Position numbers and translations under genes: made by a program
NCBI RefSeq assembly: GCF_026627255.1
Contig: NZ_JAPNLM010000048.1
Location: 1 to 34,125 of the forward strand
Reading direction: 5' to 3'
Length of the DNA: 34,125 bases
From: Streptomyces antarcticus
Lineage (GTDB): Bacteria > Actinomycetota > Actinomycetes > Streptomycetales > Streptomycetaceae
Notes under the pieces: generated by a model
What the model was told of the DNA's origin: nothing
The model's input: only the letters and a program-made list of their open reading frames with translations
Database searches by the model: none
Part shown: positions 22,242 to 30,295 of the stretch, in pieces
Numbering within the stretch: the first letter of the stretch is position 1
How the letters are laid out: every line of letters begins with the position of its first letter

Positions 22242-25200
22242 TCAGGCGGCGATCTCGGGGTCCAGCAGTGCCCGTACCTCGGACAGTTCCGAGGAGTCCA
22301 GCTGCTCGAACACCGCCTCCGCGTCCCGCCAGCACGCCCGCGCCCGGTCCGACTGGCCCAGCCGCAGCAGCGCCTTGCCCAGCACCATCAGCACGGTGGC
22401 CCGGCGCCACTCCCCGCCGATGCCGCGCAGCGCGATGGCCTGCTCGGCGTGCGAGGCGGCCAGCGTCGGCCGGCGCGCGGCCAGATGGGCCTCGGCGAGC
22501 CGGAAGTGCGTCACGCCCTCCCACAGGGGCTGGCGGTTGTCGTGGAACAGCGACAGCGCCTCGGTGAGCTGCGCCAGGGCCTCGCCGAGCCGGCCCGCCT
22601 GGGTGAGCGCGATGCCCAGCGCGTAGCGGCCGTTGGCCAGGCGCAGGGTCAGGCCCATCCGGTCGTAGACGGCGATGCCCTGCCGGGCGAGGTCGATGGC
22701 GCTCGTGAGACGGCCCAGTTCCACGTGGATGCGGGAGAGGTTGCACAGGGCGCTCGCCTCGCCGATGTGGTTGCCGTCGGCGCGGAAGTTCTCTATGGCC
22801 TCCAGCAGGTAGCGCTCGCCGTCCGCGTGCCGGCCCTGGTAGAGGGCGATGATCCCGCGGTCGTTGGGCGCCCAGCAGCTGGGCAGCGGGTCGCCGGCCT
22901 CGCGGGCGAGCGCGGTGGCCTGCCGGGCCTCGTCGTCGGCCTCGGTGAACCGTCCGGCGACGAGGTGGGTGTTGGTGAGCGTGGTGCGCGCCCGGCCCTC
23001 GGCGCGGGGGTCGCCGGCGCAGCGGGCGGCGTCGCGCAGGGCCGTCGCGGCCGACTCGTACTGCTTGGAGTTCGCGCCGGACTCCGCGAGGTCCTTGGCC
23101 GCCCACAGCAGGTCCACGGCCCGGCGCAGCACCCGCGTCCCCTCCCGGTCCTGGCGTACGGCGCCCTGCCGGACGCAGGCCAGCAGCGGGTCGGCCTCGG
23201 CGTACAGCCAGTCCAGCGCGGCGCGCGGATCGGTGAAGACGAGCCCGGGGTGGCGGGTGGCGGACAGGTGCGCGGGCAGCCGGTCGCCGGGGCGCTCCAG
23301 GGCGTACACCCCGGAGGCGGTGGCCAGGTAGAAGTCCAGCAGCCGGTCGAGGGCGGCCTCGCGCCCGCTCGGGGGCTGCTCGTCGCGCTCGGCGCACGCA
23401 CGCGCGTAGAGGCGTACGAGGTCGTGGAAGCGGTAGCGGCCGGGGGCGGCGGATTCGAGCAGGGAGCAGTCGACTAAAGCCTCGAGGAGGTCCTCGGTGT
23501 CCTGCTCGGGCAGGTCCAGCACGGCCGCGGAGGCGGCCAGGGAGATGTCGGGGCCGTCGGCGAGGCCCAGGAGGCGGAAGGCGCGCTGCTGGGCGGGCTC
23601 GAGCTGGCCGTAGCCCAGCTCGAAGGTGGCCTTGACGGCGAGGTCGCCGGCCTGGAGCTCGTCGAGGCGGCGGCGCTCGTCGGCGAGCTTCGCAGCGAGG
23701 ACGGACACGGTCCAGGTGCGGCGGGCGGCGAGGCGGGAGGCGGCGATGCGGATGGCGAGCGGTAGGAAGCCGCAGGCGCCGACCACGTCGAGGGCCGCCT
23801 GGCGTTCGGCGCCGACGCGTTCGGCGCCGACGATCCGGGTGAACAGCTGGAGGGCCTCCTCGGGGCTCATCACGTCGAGGTCGACGAGGTGGGCCCCCGC
23901 GAGGCCCGCCATGCGGACGCGGCTGGTGACGAGCGCGGCGCAGCCCGCGGTGCCGGGCAGCAGCGGGCGGACCTGCGCGGCGTCGCGTGCATTGTCGAGG
24001 AGGACCAGGACGCGGCGGCCGTCGAGGGTGGAGCGGTACAGCGCGGCCCGCTCGGCGGGGGAGTCGGGGATGGCGGTGTCGGGGGTGCCGAGCGCGCGCA
24101 GGAAGGAGCCGAGGACGGCGACGGGTTCGGCGGGGCGCGGCTCGGTGCCCTGGAGGTCGACGTACAGCTGGCCGTCGGGGAAGTGCGGGCGGGCGGCGTG
24201 GGCCACGTGCACGGCGAGGGTGGTCTTGCCGACGCCGCCGATTCCGGCGAGCGCGGATACGGCCATGACCTGGCCCGCCCCGGCGGTGCCGGCCAGGATG
24301 CTGCCGAGCTCGTCGACGAAGCTGTTTCGGCCGGTGAAGTCGGAGACGGTGGCGGGCAACTGGGCGGGCCTTACCTGGACGGACGCCGCCGCGCGCGCCG
24401 GGTCCTCGGCGCGGGCGAGGTCGGCGTCGGCATTGAGGATGCGCTGCTGGAGCGCGGAGAGTTCGACGCAGGGATCGACGCCGAGCTCGTCGGCGAGGAG
24501 CCGGCGGGTGTCGGCGTACACGGCGAGGGCCTCGGCCTGGCGGCCGCTGCGGTAGAGGGCGAGCATCAGCAGCTCGCGCAGGCGCTCGCGCAGCGGGTGG
24601 GCGGCGGTCAGCGCGGTCAGCTCGGAGACCGCCTCGGCGTGCTGGCCGACCTCCAGGTCGAGGTCGAGCCGGGTCTCCACGAGCTGGAGCCGCCATTCCG
24701 CGAGCCGGGTCCGCTCGGTCTCCGCGTGCGGACCGGGGACGGCGGCGAGGGGTTCGCCGTCCCACAGGTCCAGGGCGCGGGCCAGCAGCGTACGGGCGAG
24801 GGCGCGGTCGCCCGCCGCACGGGCCGTTTCGGCGTCGGCGGCGAGGGAGCGGGCCACGCCGAGGTCGAGGGTGGCGCCGGCGCGCAGGCGGATGGCGTAG
24901 CCGCCGGACTCGGTGACGAGGAGTCCCGGGTCGAGGACCTTGCGGAGGCGGGAGGCGTACGTACGGATGGTGGCGAGGGCCTGCTGGGGCGGGTCCTCGC
25001 CCCAGATGGCGTCGATCAGCTCGGGCGCGGTGGCGGTACGGCCGTCGCGGAGCAGGAGCGCGGCGAGCAGGGCGCGCTGCTGGGGGGTGCCGGAGGGCAG
25101 CGCCTCGGCTCCGCGCCAGGCCCGGACGGGACCGAGGACGGCGAACCGGGAGCCGGAGACGGGGGCTTGGGGGGCTTCGGGGCCGTCGGTCCCGGGGGTG

Positions 25201-25592
25201 TCGGTCCCGGGGGTGTCGGCGGGCCGGGTCCCGGGAGCGGGCCGGGTCCCGGGGTGGGCGCGGGGCCCGTGGGGGGCCCGGGGCGCGGGTCCCGGAGCGG
25301 CGGCTCCGGCCGGGGGCGCGGTGGCGCCCGGCGTTGCGGCTGCCGGTCCGGAGGGTCCGGGCGCGGCGGGGCCGGGACCGGCCGTCGGGGGGCCGGCCGG
25401 GGCGGGTCGGGCTCTGTCGGCGGTGGGCCGGGCGGCTTGCGAAGGGGCTGCGGCGCGGGTGACGGCGGCCGTGGTCCCGGCGCCGGTGACCGCGGGGCTG
25501 GCGCCGGTGACCGTGGGGCTGCTGCCCGCGGAGCTGGTCCGGGCTGCCTCGGGGTGGTTCCGCGGCTGCGGGATGGCCGGTACGCCGTCCAT
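22242..25592 (-). CDS. afsR: AfsR-type SARP regulator (HTH-BTAD-NB-ARC-TPR)
   Basis: This 1116-residue regulator has, in order: a 145-residue Pro/Ala/Gly-rich extension; an OmpR-type winged helix (about 148-240, FAVLGPVRAWRG ... RTYASRLRKVL); a bacterial transcriptional activator domain (about 245-390); an NB-ARC ATPase with P-loop GIGGVGKTTLA at about 450-460; and C-terminal TPR repeats. AfsR is phosphorylated by AfsK and switches on afsS. An AfsK-like kinase gene and an AfsS-like gene are both in this window. The ATG at 25592 (MDGVPAI) is preceded by GGGGGGA. The first in-frame start beyond it would be implausible. Codon 706 is TTA (23475-23477), so translation may depend on the bldA tRNA. 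The promoter region is shared with the divergent amidohydrolase. Confidence 0.9.
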   Translation of the reverse strand: MDGVPAIPQPRNHPEAARTSSAGSSPTVTGASPAVTGAGTTAAVTRAAAPSQAARPTADRARPAPAGPPTAGPGPAAPGPSGPAAATPGATAPPAGAAAPGPAPRAPHGPRAHPGTRPAPGTRPADTPGTDTPGTDGPEAPQAPVSGSRFAVLGPVRAWRGAEALPSGTPQQRALLAALLLRDGRTATAPELIDAIWGEDPPQQALATIRTYASRLRKVLDPGLLVTESGGYAIRLRAGATLDLGVARSLAADAETARAAGDRALARTLLARALDLWDGEPLAAVPGPHAETERTRLAEWRLQLVETRLDLDLEVGQHAEAVSELTALTAAHPLRERLRELLMLALYRSGRQAEALAVYADTRRLLADELGVDPCVELSALQQRILNADADLARAEDPARAAASVQVRPAQLPATVSDFTGRNSFVDELGSILAGTAGAGQVMAVSALAGIGGVGKTTLAVHVAHAARPHFPDGQLYVDLQGTEPRPAEPVAVLGSFLRALGTPDTAIPDSPAERAALYRSTLDGRRVLVLLDNARDAAQVRPLLPGTAGCAALVTSRVRMAGLAGAHLVDLDVMSPEEALQLFTRIVGAERVGAERQAALDVVGACGFLPLAIRIAASRLAARRTWTVSVLAAKLADERRRLDELQAGDLAVKATFELGYGQLEPAQQRAFRLLGLADGPDISLAASAAVLDLPEQDTEDLLEALVDCSLLESAAPGRYRFHDLVRLYARACAERDEQPPSGREAALDRLLDFYLATASGVYALERPGDRLPAHLSATRHPGLVFTDPRAALDWLYAEADPLLACVRQGAVRQDREGTRVLRRAVDLLWAAKDLAESGANSKQYESAATALRDAARCAGDPRAEGRARTTLTNTHLVAGRFTEADDEARQATALAREAGDPLPSCWAPNDRGIIALYQGRHADGERYLLEAIENFRADGNHIGEASALCNLSRIHVELGRLTSAIDLARQGIAVYDRMGLTLRLANGRYALGIALTQAGRLGEALAQLTEALSLFHDNRQPLWEGVTHFRLAEAHLAARRPTLAASHAEQAIALRGIGGEWRRATVLMVLGKALLRLGQSDRARACWRDAEAVFEQLDSSELSEVRALLDPEIAA

Positions 25593-25688
25593 CTGTCGTC
25601 CCCCCTGCCTTCCGTCGTTGTGAGGGCCAGTCTGCCCTGTGTCGCGCGTACACGTCAGCCCGTCACGTTCCGATACGCGTCCAACTAG

Positions 25689-25703
25689 CTGACGGTTCGT
25701 CAG
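25689..25703. promoter_or_regulatory. Regulon operator copy 7 (CTGACG GTT CGTCAG)
   Basis: A perfect palindrome whose left arm is also the -35 hexamer of the amidohydrolase promoter. Repressor binding there would exclude RNA polymerase. It lies 97 bp from the afsR start and might affect that promoter too. Confidence 0.82.
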
Positions 25704-25725
25704 ATCAGCGCTACCGTATGGGTCA
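25689..25725 (+). promoter_or_regulatory. Promoter of the amidohydrolase gene, probably leaderless
   Basis: CTGACG (25689-25694), a 17-bp spacer and TACCGT (25712-25717) form a good streptomycete housekeeping promoter. Transcription would start at about 25724-25725, exactly at the ATG. No Shine-Dalgarno sequence precedes the ATG, so a leaderless mRNA is likely. Confidence 0.6.
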
Positions 25726-26951
25726 TGGAGACCTTCCCGAAGATCATCTCGGTGGACGACCACACGGTTGAGCCCCCCCACGTCTGGCGGGACCGGCTCC
25801 CGTCCAAGTACAAGGACACCGGCCCCCGGGTCGTCCGCGCCCCCCTCAAGGAAATGACCTTCCTCGGCGGCAAGTTCGCCCCCGTCATGGGGGCCAGGGG
25901 CGACGACGGCCCGATCGGCGACTGGTGGGTGTACGAGGACCTGCACCGTCCGCTCACCCGCCTCGACACGGCCGTCGGGTACGACCGCGACGAGATCAAA
26001 CTGGAAGTCATCACCTACGAGCAGATGCGCCCGGGGTCCTTCTCGGTTCCCGAACGGCTCGCGGACATGGACGTCAACCACGTCCAGTCGGCCCTCTGTT
26101 TCCCGACCTTCCCGCGCTTCTGCGGCCAGACCTTCACCGAGGCCAAGGACCGGGAGCTGGGACTCCTCGGCGTACGGGCCTACAACGACTGGATGGTGGA
26201 GGAGTGGTGCGGCCCCGACGCCCGCGGCCGGCTCATCCCCCTCACCCTCGTCCCGCTCTGGGACGCCCGCCTCGCCGCCGCGGAGGTCCGCCGCAACGCA
26301 GCCCGGGGCGTGCGCGCCGTCGCCTTCTCCGAGATACCCCCGCACCTGGGCCTGCCGTCCATCCACACGGACGACTGGGACCCCTTCCTGGAGGCGTGCA
26401 ACGAGACCGGCACGGTCATCGCCATGCACATCGGCTCCTCCTCCCGCATGCCGTCCACCTCGGCGGACGCCCCGCCGGCGGTCGGCTCCACCATCACCTT
26501 CGCCAACTGCTGCTTCTCGATGGTCGACTGGCTGATGAGCGGCAAGTTCGAGCGCTTCCCCAACCTGAAGATCATGTACGCGGAGGGCCAGATCGGCTGG
26601 ATCCCGTACATCCTGGAGCGCGCGAACGTGGTCTGGGAGGAGAACCGCGGCTGGGGCGGGGTCGCCGACAAGGTCCTGCGCCCGCCGTCGGAGCTCTTCG
26701 CCGAGCACGTCTTCGGCTGCTTCTTCGACGACGCCTTCGGCCTGAAGAACCTGGACGCGATCGGCGTCGGCAACGTCCTGTACGAGACGGACTACCCGCA
26801 CTCGGACTCCACGTGGCCCAAGTCCCGCGAGGTCGGCGAGGCCCAGATGGGCCACCTCGCCCCGGACGTGGTGGACCGCATCGTCCGCGGCAACGCGATC
26901 GACCTCCTGAGCCTCACCCCGGACGGCCTGTGGGCGGGACCGGGGGCGTGA
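25725..26951 (+). CDS. Amidohydrolase-2 family metal-dependent hydrolase
   Basis: This 408-residue TIM-barrel protein belongs to the Amidohydro_2 (ACMSD-like) family. Metal ligands are visible as the DxH of SVDDHTVEP (residues 10-17), a His in VIAMHIGSSS, and an Asp in YETDYPHSDSTWP. ACMSD relatives decarboxylate or hydrolyse cyclic acids. Close actinobacterial homologues are typically linked to aromatic or steroid catabolism genes. The ATG at 25725 is used. The operator-promoter at 25689-25717 puts it in the same putative regulon, 8 kb from the TetR gene. No gene follows in the same operon. It is the last gene of the high-G+C catabolic region. Confidence 0.92.
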   Translation: METFPKIISVDDHTVEPPHVWRDRLPSKYKDTGPRVVRAPLKEMTFLGGKFAPVMGARGDDGPIGDWWVYEDLHRPLTRLDTAVGYDRDEIKLEVITYEQMRPGSFSVPERLADMDVNHVQSALCFPTFPRFCGQTFTEAKDRELGLLGVRAYNDWMVEEWCGPDARGRLIPLTLVPLWDARLAAAEVRRNAARGVRAVAFSEIPPHLGLPSIHTDDWDPFLEACNETGTVIAMHIGSSSRMPSTSADAPPAVGSTITFANCCFSMVDWLMSGKFERFPNLKIMYAEGQIGWIPYILERANVVWEENRGWGGVADKVLRPPSELFAEHVFGCFFDDAFGLKNLDAIGVGNVLYETDYPHSDSTWPKSREVGEAQMGHLAPDVVDRIVRGNAIDLLSLTPDGLWAGPGA

Positions 26952-27185
26952 GGGAGGCCTGATACGTGCGGGGGCGCGTTCGCCGGGCGGGACGCACGCC
27001 AAGCCCGCACAGGTCACCGCGGATCGCCGTCCGCCCACACGTGGCCGGGGGCGGCCAGCCCGAGGCGAGGGCCGTCTCGGCAACATGCGCAGACGGAAGC
27101 GGGGTGGCCGCCGCGGGAGCTGACGAGCGGGTCGTGTGGGAGGGCCCGCTCCTGCTACGGTCACGCGTCCGCCGAGGAGGTCGTG

Positions 27186-28043
27186 ATGACTGTTTCCCTG
27201 CCTGTCGCTGCACGGGTGGACCTGCGCCGTCAGCCGGTCGAAGACGTGCTGGGGCGCGTGGAGCAGGCCCTGCGCGTGCGACTGGATCGGCAGGCGCTGG
27301 TACGTAAGCGCCGTTCCGTGGGTGGCCGGACGGAGCGGGATACGTGGGTGCGTATCGAACGGCGGGGATTCGAACGGATCGGCCCGCAGGGCTGGAACGG
27401 GACCGAGGCCGCCGCCGTGCTGCAAGGGGTCGCGATGCCCGAGTGGTATCAGGGCGTGGCGTGGCGCGAGCCGGGCGAACCGGTGATGTGGCGGGCGGAT
27501 GAGCTGGAGCTGATTGCGTCGCCGTCTGTCGCCAAGGGCGCCCTCGTGCTCGAAGACCCGGGGCTGCCGGATGCGTGGTGGGAGGCGCTGAACGCCTCTC
27601 TTGACGCCCTCGCTGAACAGCAGACACCGCGGATCGCGACGCCGGACACGGTGACGATCACGCAGGAGCACGTGACGCAGACGCTCGGGGAGGTCTTCCC
27701 CGGCATCACCGATACGCGGATCGAGCGGTGGGCGCCGGCTCATGCGGATCTGACCTGGGCCAACGTGATGGGACCGGAGTTCTCCATCATCGACTGGGAG
27801 GACTGGGGCATGGCTCCCCGGGGCCTGGACGCCGTAACGCTGTGGGGCAACGCGCTGGCCGTCCCGGCGCTCGCGGACCGCGTCCGCCAGGAGCGGCGTG
27901 CGGACTTGGAGAGCAGGGACGGCAAGCTGATGTCGCTGTTCTTCCTGTCGAAGGTCGTCGGACCCCACGCGTACGAGGAGGATCCGCTGCTGGTGCCGGC
28001 CCGGAAGGAGGCCGAGAGCCTGGTGGCTGAGCTTCAGCTCTGA
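27186..28043 (+). CDS. Kinase-fold (aminoglycoside phosphotransferase-like) protein
   Basis: This 285-residue protein has the Brenner motif HADLTWANV and the metal-binding DWED in HADLTWANVMGPEFSIIDW...GMAPRGLDAVTLW, both typical of the APH/choline kinase superfamily. The N-terminal lobe is divergent and I see no clear P-loop lysine motif. The substrate is unknown, and drug resistance cannot be claimed. The ATG at 27186 has AGGAGG at 27175-27180, 5 bp away. A GTG one codon earlier is too close. It converges on the aldo/keto reductase gene with a 10-bp overlap, at the left edge of the lower-G+C block, and could belong to the peptide-modifying cluster. Confidence 0.8.
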   Translation: MTVSLPVAARVDLRRQPVEDVLGRVEQALRVRLDRQALVRKRRSVGGRTERDTWVRIERRGFERIGPQGWNGTEAAAVLQGVAMPEWYQGVAWREPGEPVMWRADELELIASPSVAKGALVLEDPGLPDAWWEALNASLDALAEQQTPRIATPDTVTITQEHVTQTLGEVFPGITDTRIERWAPAHADLTWANVMGPEFSIIDWEDWGMAPRGLDAVTLWGNALAVPALADRVRQERRADLESRDGKLMSLFFLSKVVGPHAYEEDPLLVPARKEAESLVAELQL

Positions 28044-28879
28044 CGGTGCCCATGCAGGGCGCGCAGGTACTGACTGACGGCGGTGGTGTTCACATCGGCG
28101 CCCAGGGACTGGACCAGCTCGGCCAGGTGACCGGGGTTGTCGGTGCCGGCGGCCACTGCGGCGGCACTCGGTAGGTGGAACGCCGTACGGAATGCTGCCT
28201 GCACGCGGGACAAGCCATCGTGGGGCGGTCGAAGGAAGGGGCGAGGGTCGAAGTCCTCCCAGACCTTCCCGTTGCCACCCCCGAAGGGGCTCATGCCCCA
28301 GGTCTCGCCCGCCTGCCAGACATTGCGCAGGACGGCCGTGGTTTCGAGGAGGTCGATGCCCACGAGGAGCCCGGCCCGGACCATGAGGACGTCCGGAGAC
28401 GGCAGGTCGTCCACCCCGACCATGCCGAGCGGCCGGGTGTCCCAGGAAGACACACCCCATGTGCGGCACAGGCCCTCGCGGGCCGCGTCGACCAGGGCGG
28501 TGCAAGCGCTGCCGAGGAGGGCGTTGCCATCGGCTGGGGACAGGCGCGTGAGGCTCCGTTCGGGGTTGTGGAGGAGCACGGTGTCAGGTTCTCTGCCGAG
28601 TTCCTGGGCCGCCTTCTCGATGGCCAGGCGCAGCCGACTTGGATCGAGGGAGTGCTCAGCACCCCCGGCGCCCGGGAAGAAGCCCACCTTCGTGGACAGG
28701 GCGAACTTCGGCAGCAGATCAGCAGCCGTCTCGGCCAGTACCGCGTGCGAGCGGAAGCCGAGGTAGGGAGCCGCGGTGTCCAGGGCGGTGACGCCGAGGT
28801 CGAGTGCGGTCGTCAGGATGTCGCGGTGGTGACGAGACCGGTGTAGACCGAGGACAAGGCGGGGGTCAGCTCCGTGCAC
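28034..28879 (-). CDS. Aldo/keto reductase
   Basis: This 281-residue AKR (TIM-barrel NAD(P)H oxidoreductase) has the full catalytic tetrad: Asp34 and Tyr39 in ALDTAAPY, Lys64 in STKVG and His104 in LLHNPE. The GTG at 28879 behind AAGGAGG is chosen as the start. It gives the normal N-terminus (RLVLGLHRSRHHRDILTTALDLG) and makes the gene overlap the end of the JmjC gene by 67 bp. Such overlap implies tight coupling. As the last gene of a peptide-oxygenase-reductase operon it may reduce a carbonyl made on the peptide by the oxygenase, which is inference. Confidence 0.88.
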   Translation of the reverse strand: MHGADPRLVLGLHRSRHHRDILTTALDLGVTALDTAAPYLGFRSHAVLAETAADLLPKFALSTKVGFFPGAGGAEHSLDPSRLRLAIEKAAQELGREPDTVLLHNPERSLTRLSPADGNALLGSACTALVDAAREGLCRTWGVSSWDTRPLGMVGVDDLPSPDVLMVRAGLLVGIDLLETTAVLRNVWQAGETWGMSPFGGGNGKVWEDFDPRPFLRPPHDGLSRVQAAFRTAFHLPSAAAVAAGTDNPGHLAELVQSLGADVNTTAVSQYLRALHGHRQS

Positions 28880-30024
28880 AGTTCCTCCTTCAGCAGGATC
28901 TCGGCGAGCTGTTCCACGTCCAGGCCGGTCTTCTCGGCGGCGTCGGCGATGTCGACGGGGTGGCCGCTCAGCAGCAGGGCGAGGGCGGGGTACGCCTTGC
29001 CGGAGAAGGAGAGCTTCTTGCCCGCGGCGAGGACGTCCACGGTGTCGTGGTGCTGTTCGATCACGGGCTCGAAGTCGGTGACGCACACGACGGCCGCGGG
29101 CTTGCCGAACAGGCCGGTGGCCGGGGCATGCCGGGCCGCCAGGCGTTCCCGCTCCCGCGCATCGAAGAAGTCCTGCGGGGTCAGCTTCGTAGCCATCTCG
29201 GCGACGGCGTCGGCCAGGAGCCGCTGCTGCCCCTCCCACTGGCCAGGGGAGTTCCAGCGGTCCAGGTCGTACCGGAACAGCTCCTGCGTGCGGGCTTGGT
29301 CGGCGAGCCAGGCCAGCCAGTTCACGCCGACGCGCTTCACGATGCCGAAGGTGGCGTGCAGGCTGTAGCCGTCGCCCTGGTCGTCCCGTGTGGCCTGGTG
29401 CCAGAAGCCGCGCGGGATGTGCATCACGTCGCCAGGCTCCATGACGCCCTGCCACACGATCTCGTCGCTGGGCTCGGAGTTGGGGGCGGAGTCGCGGTAC
29501 ATCGGAGCCTTGCGCGAGGTACCGCGGACTTCCCAGCTCTTGCAGCCGGCGAGCTGGACGATCACGACGTCGTGGTCGTCCCAGTGGAGTTTGAAGCCGC
29601 TGGCGTTCTGCGTGGTCAGGTAGGCGTTCACCTGCACCAGCTCACGGGCCCACCACTGGAGCGCGCGGCAGGTGGCTTCCATGGCCGGGTCGAAGAAGTC
29701 GACCTCGTCCAGAACCATGGTGCAGCCCTCGCGCATCAGCGCGCCGACCCGGTGCATGTCGGCCATGGGGATGGCTTGTCCCCGCCGGGTGACGGAGGGG
29801 TGGATGTAGCGGCCAGGGTGCAGTTCGGCGCCGTCCTGGAAGATGCGGAACTGGGGGGTGGTGACGCTGCGGCGCATCACGAGGTCCAGCAGCTTCTTGG
29901 GGTTGAGCAGGCGATCGAGCATATCGAGATCCTCGATCGTTCCCCGGGCGAAAGCGGCTCCGAGTCCCCTGGGTCCGTCCCAGCCGAGGGCCTTCTCCAT
30001 CGCGGTGACGAAGTGGTGGTCCAC
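28813..30024 (-). CDS. JmjC / cupin-4 Fe(II)-2-oxoglutarate oxygenase
   Basis: This 403-residue protein of the cupin-4 (JmjC-like, ribosomal-oxygenase) family has iron ligands His147 and Asp149 in LHWDDHDVVIVQLAGCKSWEV and His209 in PGDVMHIPRGFWHQA. The family uses Fe(II) and 2-oxoglutarate to hydroxylate amino-acid side chains in proteins; the bacterial homologue YcfD acts on ribosomal protein L16. The C-terminal 100 residues form a helical domain like the family's winged helix. The GTG at 30024 follows GGAGGAACAC. It lies 89 bp downstream of a 51-residue peptide gene, so the peptide is the natural candidate substrate. It overlaps the reductase gene. Confidence 0.9.
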   Translation of the reverse strand: MDHHFVTAMEKALGWDGPRGLGAAFARGTIEDLDMLDRLLNPKKLLDLVMRRSVTTPQFRIFQDGAELHPGRYIHPSVTRRGQAIPMADMHRVGALMREGCTMVLDEVDFFDPAMEATCRALQWWARELVQVNAYLTTQNASGFKLHWDDHDVVIVQLAGCKSWEVRGTSRKAPMYRDSAPNSEPSDEIVWQGVMEPGDVMHIPRGFWHQATRDDQGDGYSLHATFGIVKRVGVNWLAWLADQARTQELFRYDLDRWNSPGQWEGQQRLLADAVAEMATKLTPQDFFDARERERLAARHAPATGLFGKPAAVVCVTDFEPVIEQHHDTVDVLAAGKKLSFSGKAYPALALLLSGHPVDIADAAEKTGLDVEQLAEILLKEELCTELTPALSSVYTGLVTTATS

Positions 30025-30056
30025 GTGTTCCTCCGGTCAGCGTCATGAGGTGAGGG

Positions 30057-30088
30057 CCGGGGGCCCGCCGTGGATGCCGGGCCCCCGG
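30057..30088 (-). terminator. Perfect 11-bp hairpin between the peptide and oxygenase genes
   Basis: Arms 30057-30067 and 30078-30088 are exact reverse complements with a 10-nt loop. The hairpin lies 25 bp after the peptide stop and before the oxygenase ribosome-binding site. It could be a partial terminator or mRNA stabiliser that keeps peptide expression above that of the enzymes. Confidence 0.75.
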
Positions 30089-30113
30089 TCGGTGCTGTGG
30101 CGTGCTGGTGGTG

Positions 30114-30269
30114 CTACTCCTGCGGGAGGTTCAGGCCGTCGCGGTTCTCGCCGTCGTCGCCCGCGGAGGTGCCCGTGGAGTCGGACTCCGCCGCCGCGGC
30201 GGTGAAGCGGTCCTGGACCTTGATCAGGCTCTCGACGCCGATCAGCAGGTCTTCCTTCTGCGCTGCCAT
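30114..30269 (-). CDS. 51-residue peptide, candidate RiPP precursor
   Basis: The peptide begins MAAQKEDLLIGVESLIKVQDRF, an amphipathic leader-like helix. A small-residue/acidic linker follows (AAAAESDSTGTSAGDDGE), and it ends NRDGLNLPQE. It has no Cys and no membrane segment. The ATG at 30269 has CGGAGA at a proper distance. A modified peptide encoded directly before two modifying enzymes, with an attenuator-like hairpin in between, is the usual layout of RiPP clusters. The core is probably the C-terminal segment. I cannot match it to a known RiPP class. A non-RiPP accessory protein is the alternative. Confidence 0.7.
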   Translation of the reverse strand: MAAQKEDLLIGVESLIKVQDRFTAAAAESDSTGTSAGDDGENRDGLNLPQE

Positions 30270-30295
30270 GTGTGTCTCCGTTTCCTGGAAGTCCA

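Noticed and set aside
27186..28043. Aminoglycoside resistance gene
   Set aside because: Only the superfamily catalytic motifs are present. The N-lobe is divergent and the context is not resistance-related.
22242..28505. A continuous 2087-codon open frame on the minus strand
   Set aside because: Only the part from 25592 onward is the AfsR protein. The upstream part is antisense to the amidohydrolase and kinase-fold genes and stays open because of high G+C.
28804..30048. Plus-strand open frame opposite the JmjC gene
   Set aside because: It is exactly antisense to a gene with conserved iron-ligand motifs and has no domain features.
30114..30269. Lanthipeptide, thiopeptide or lasso precursor
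   Set aside because: There is no Cys, no LanB/C/M, YcaO or lasso B/C genes nearby, and no typical core.
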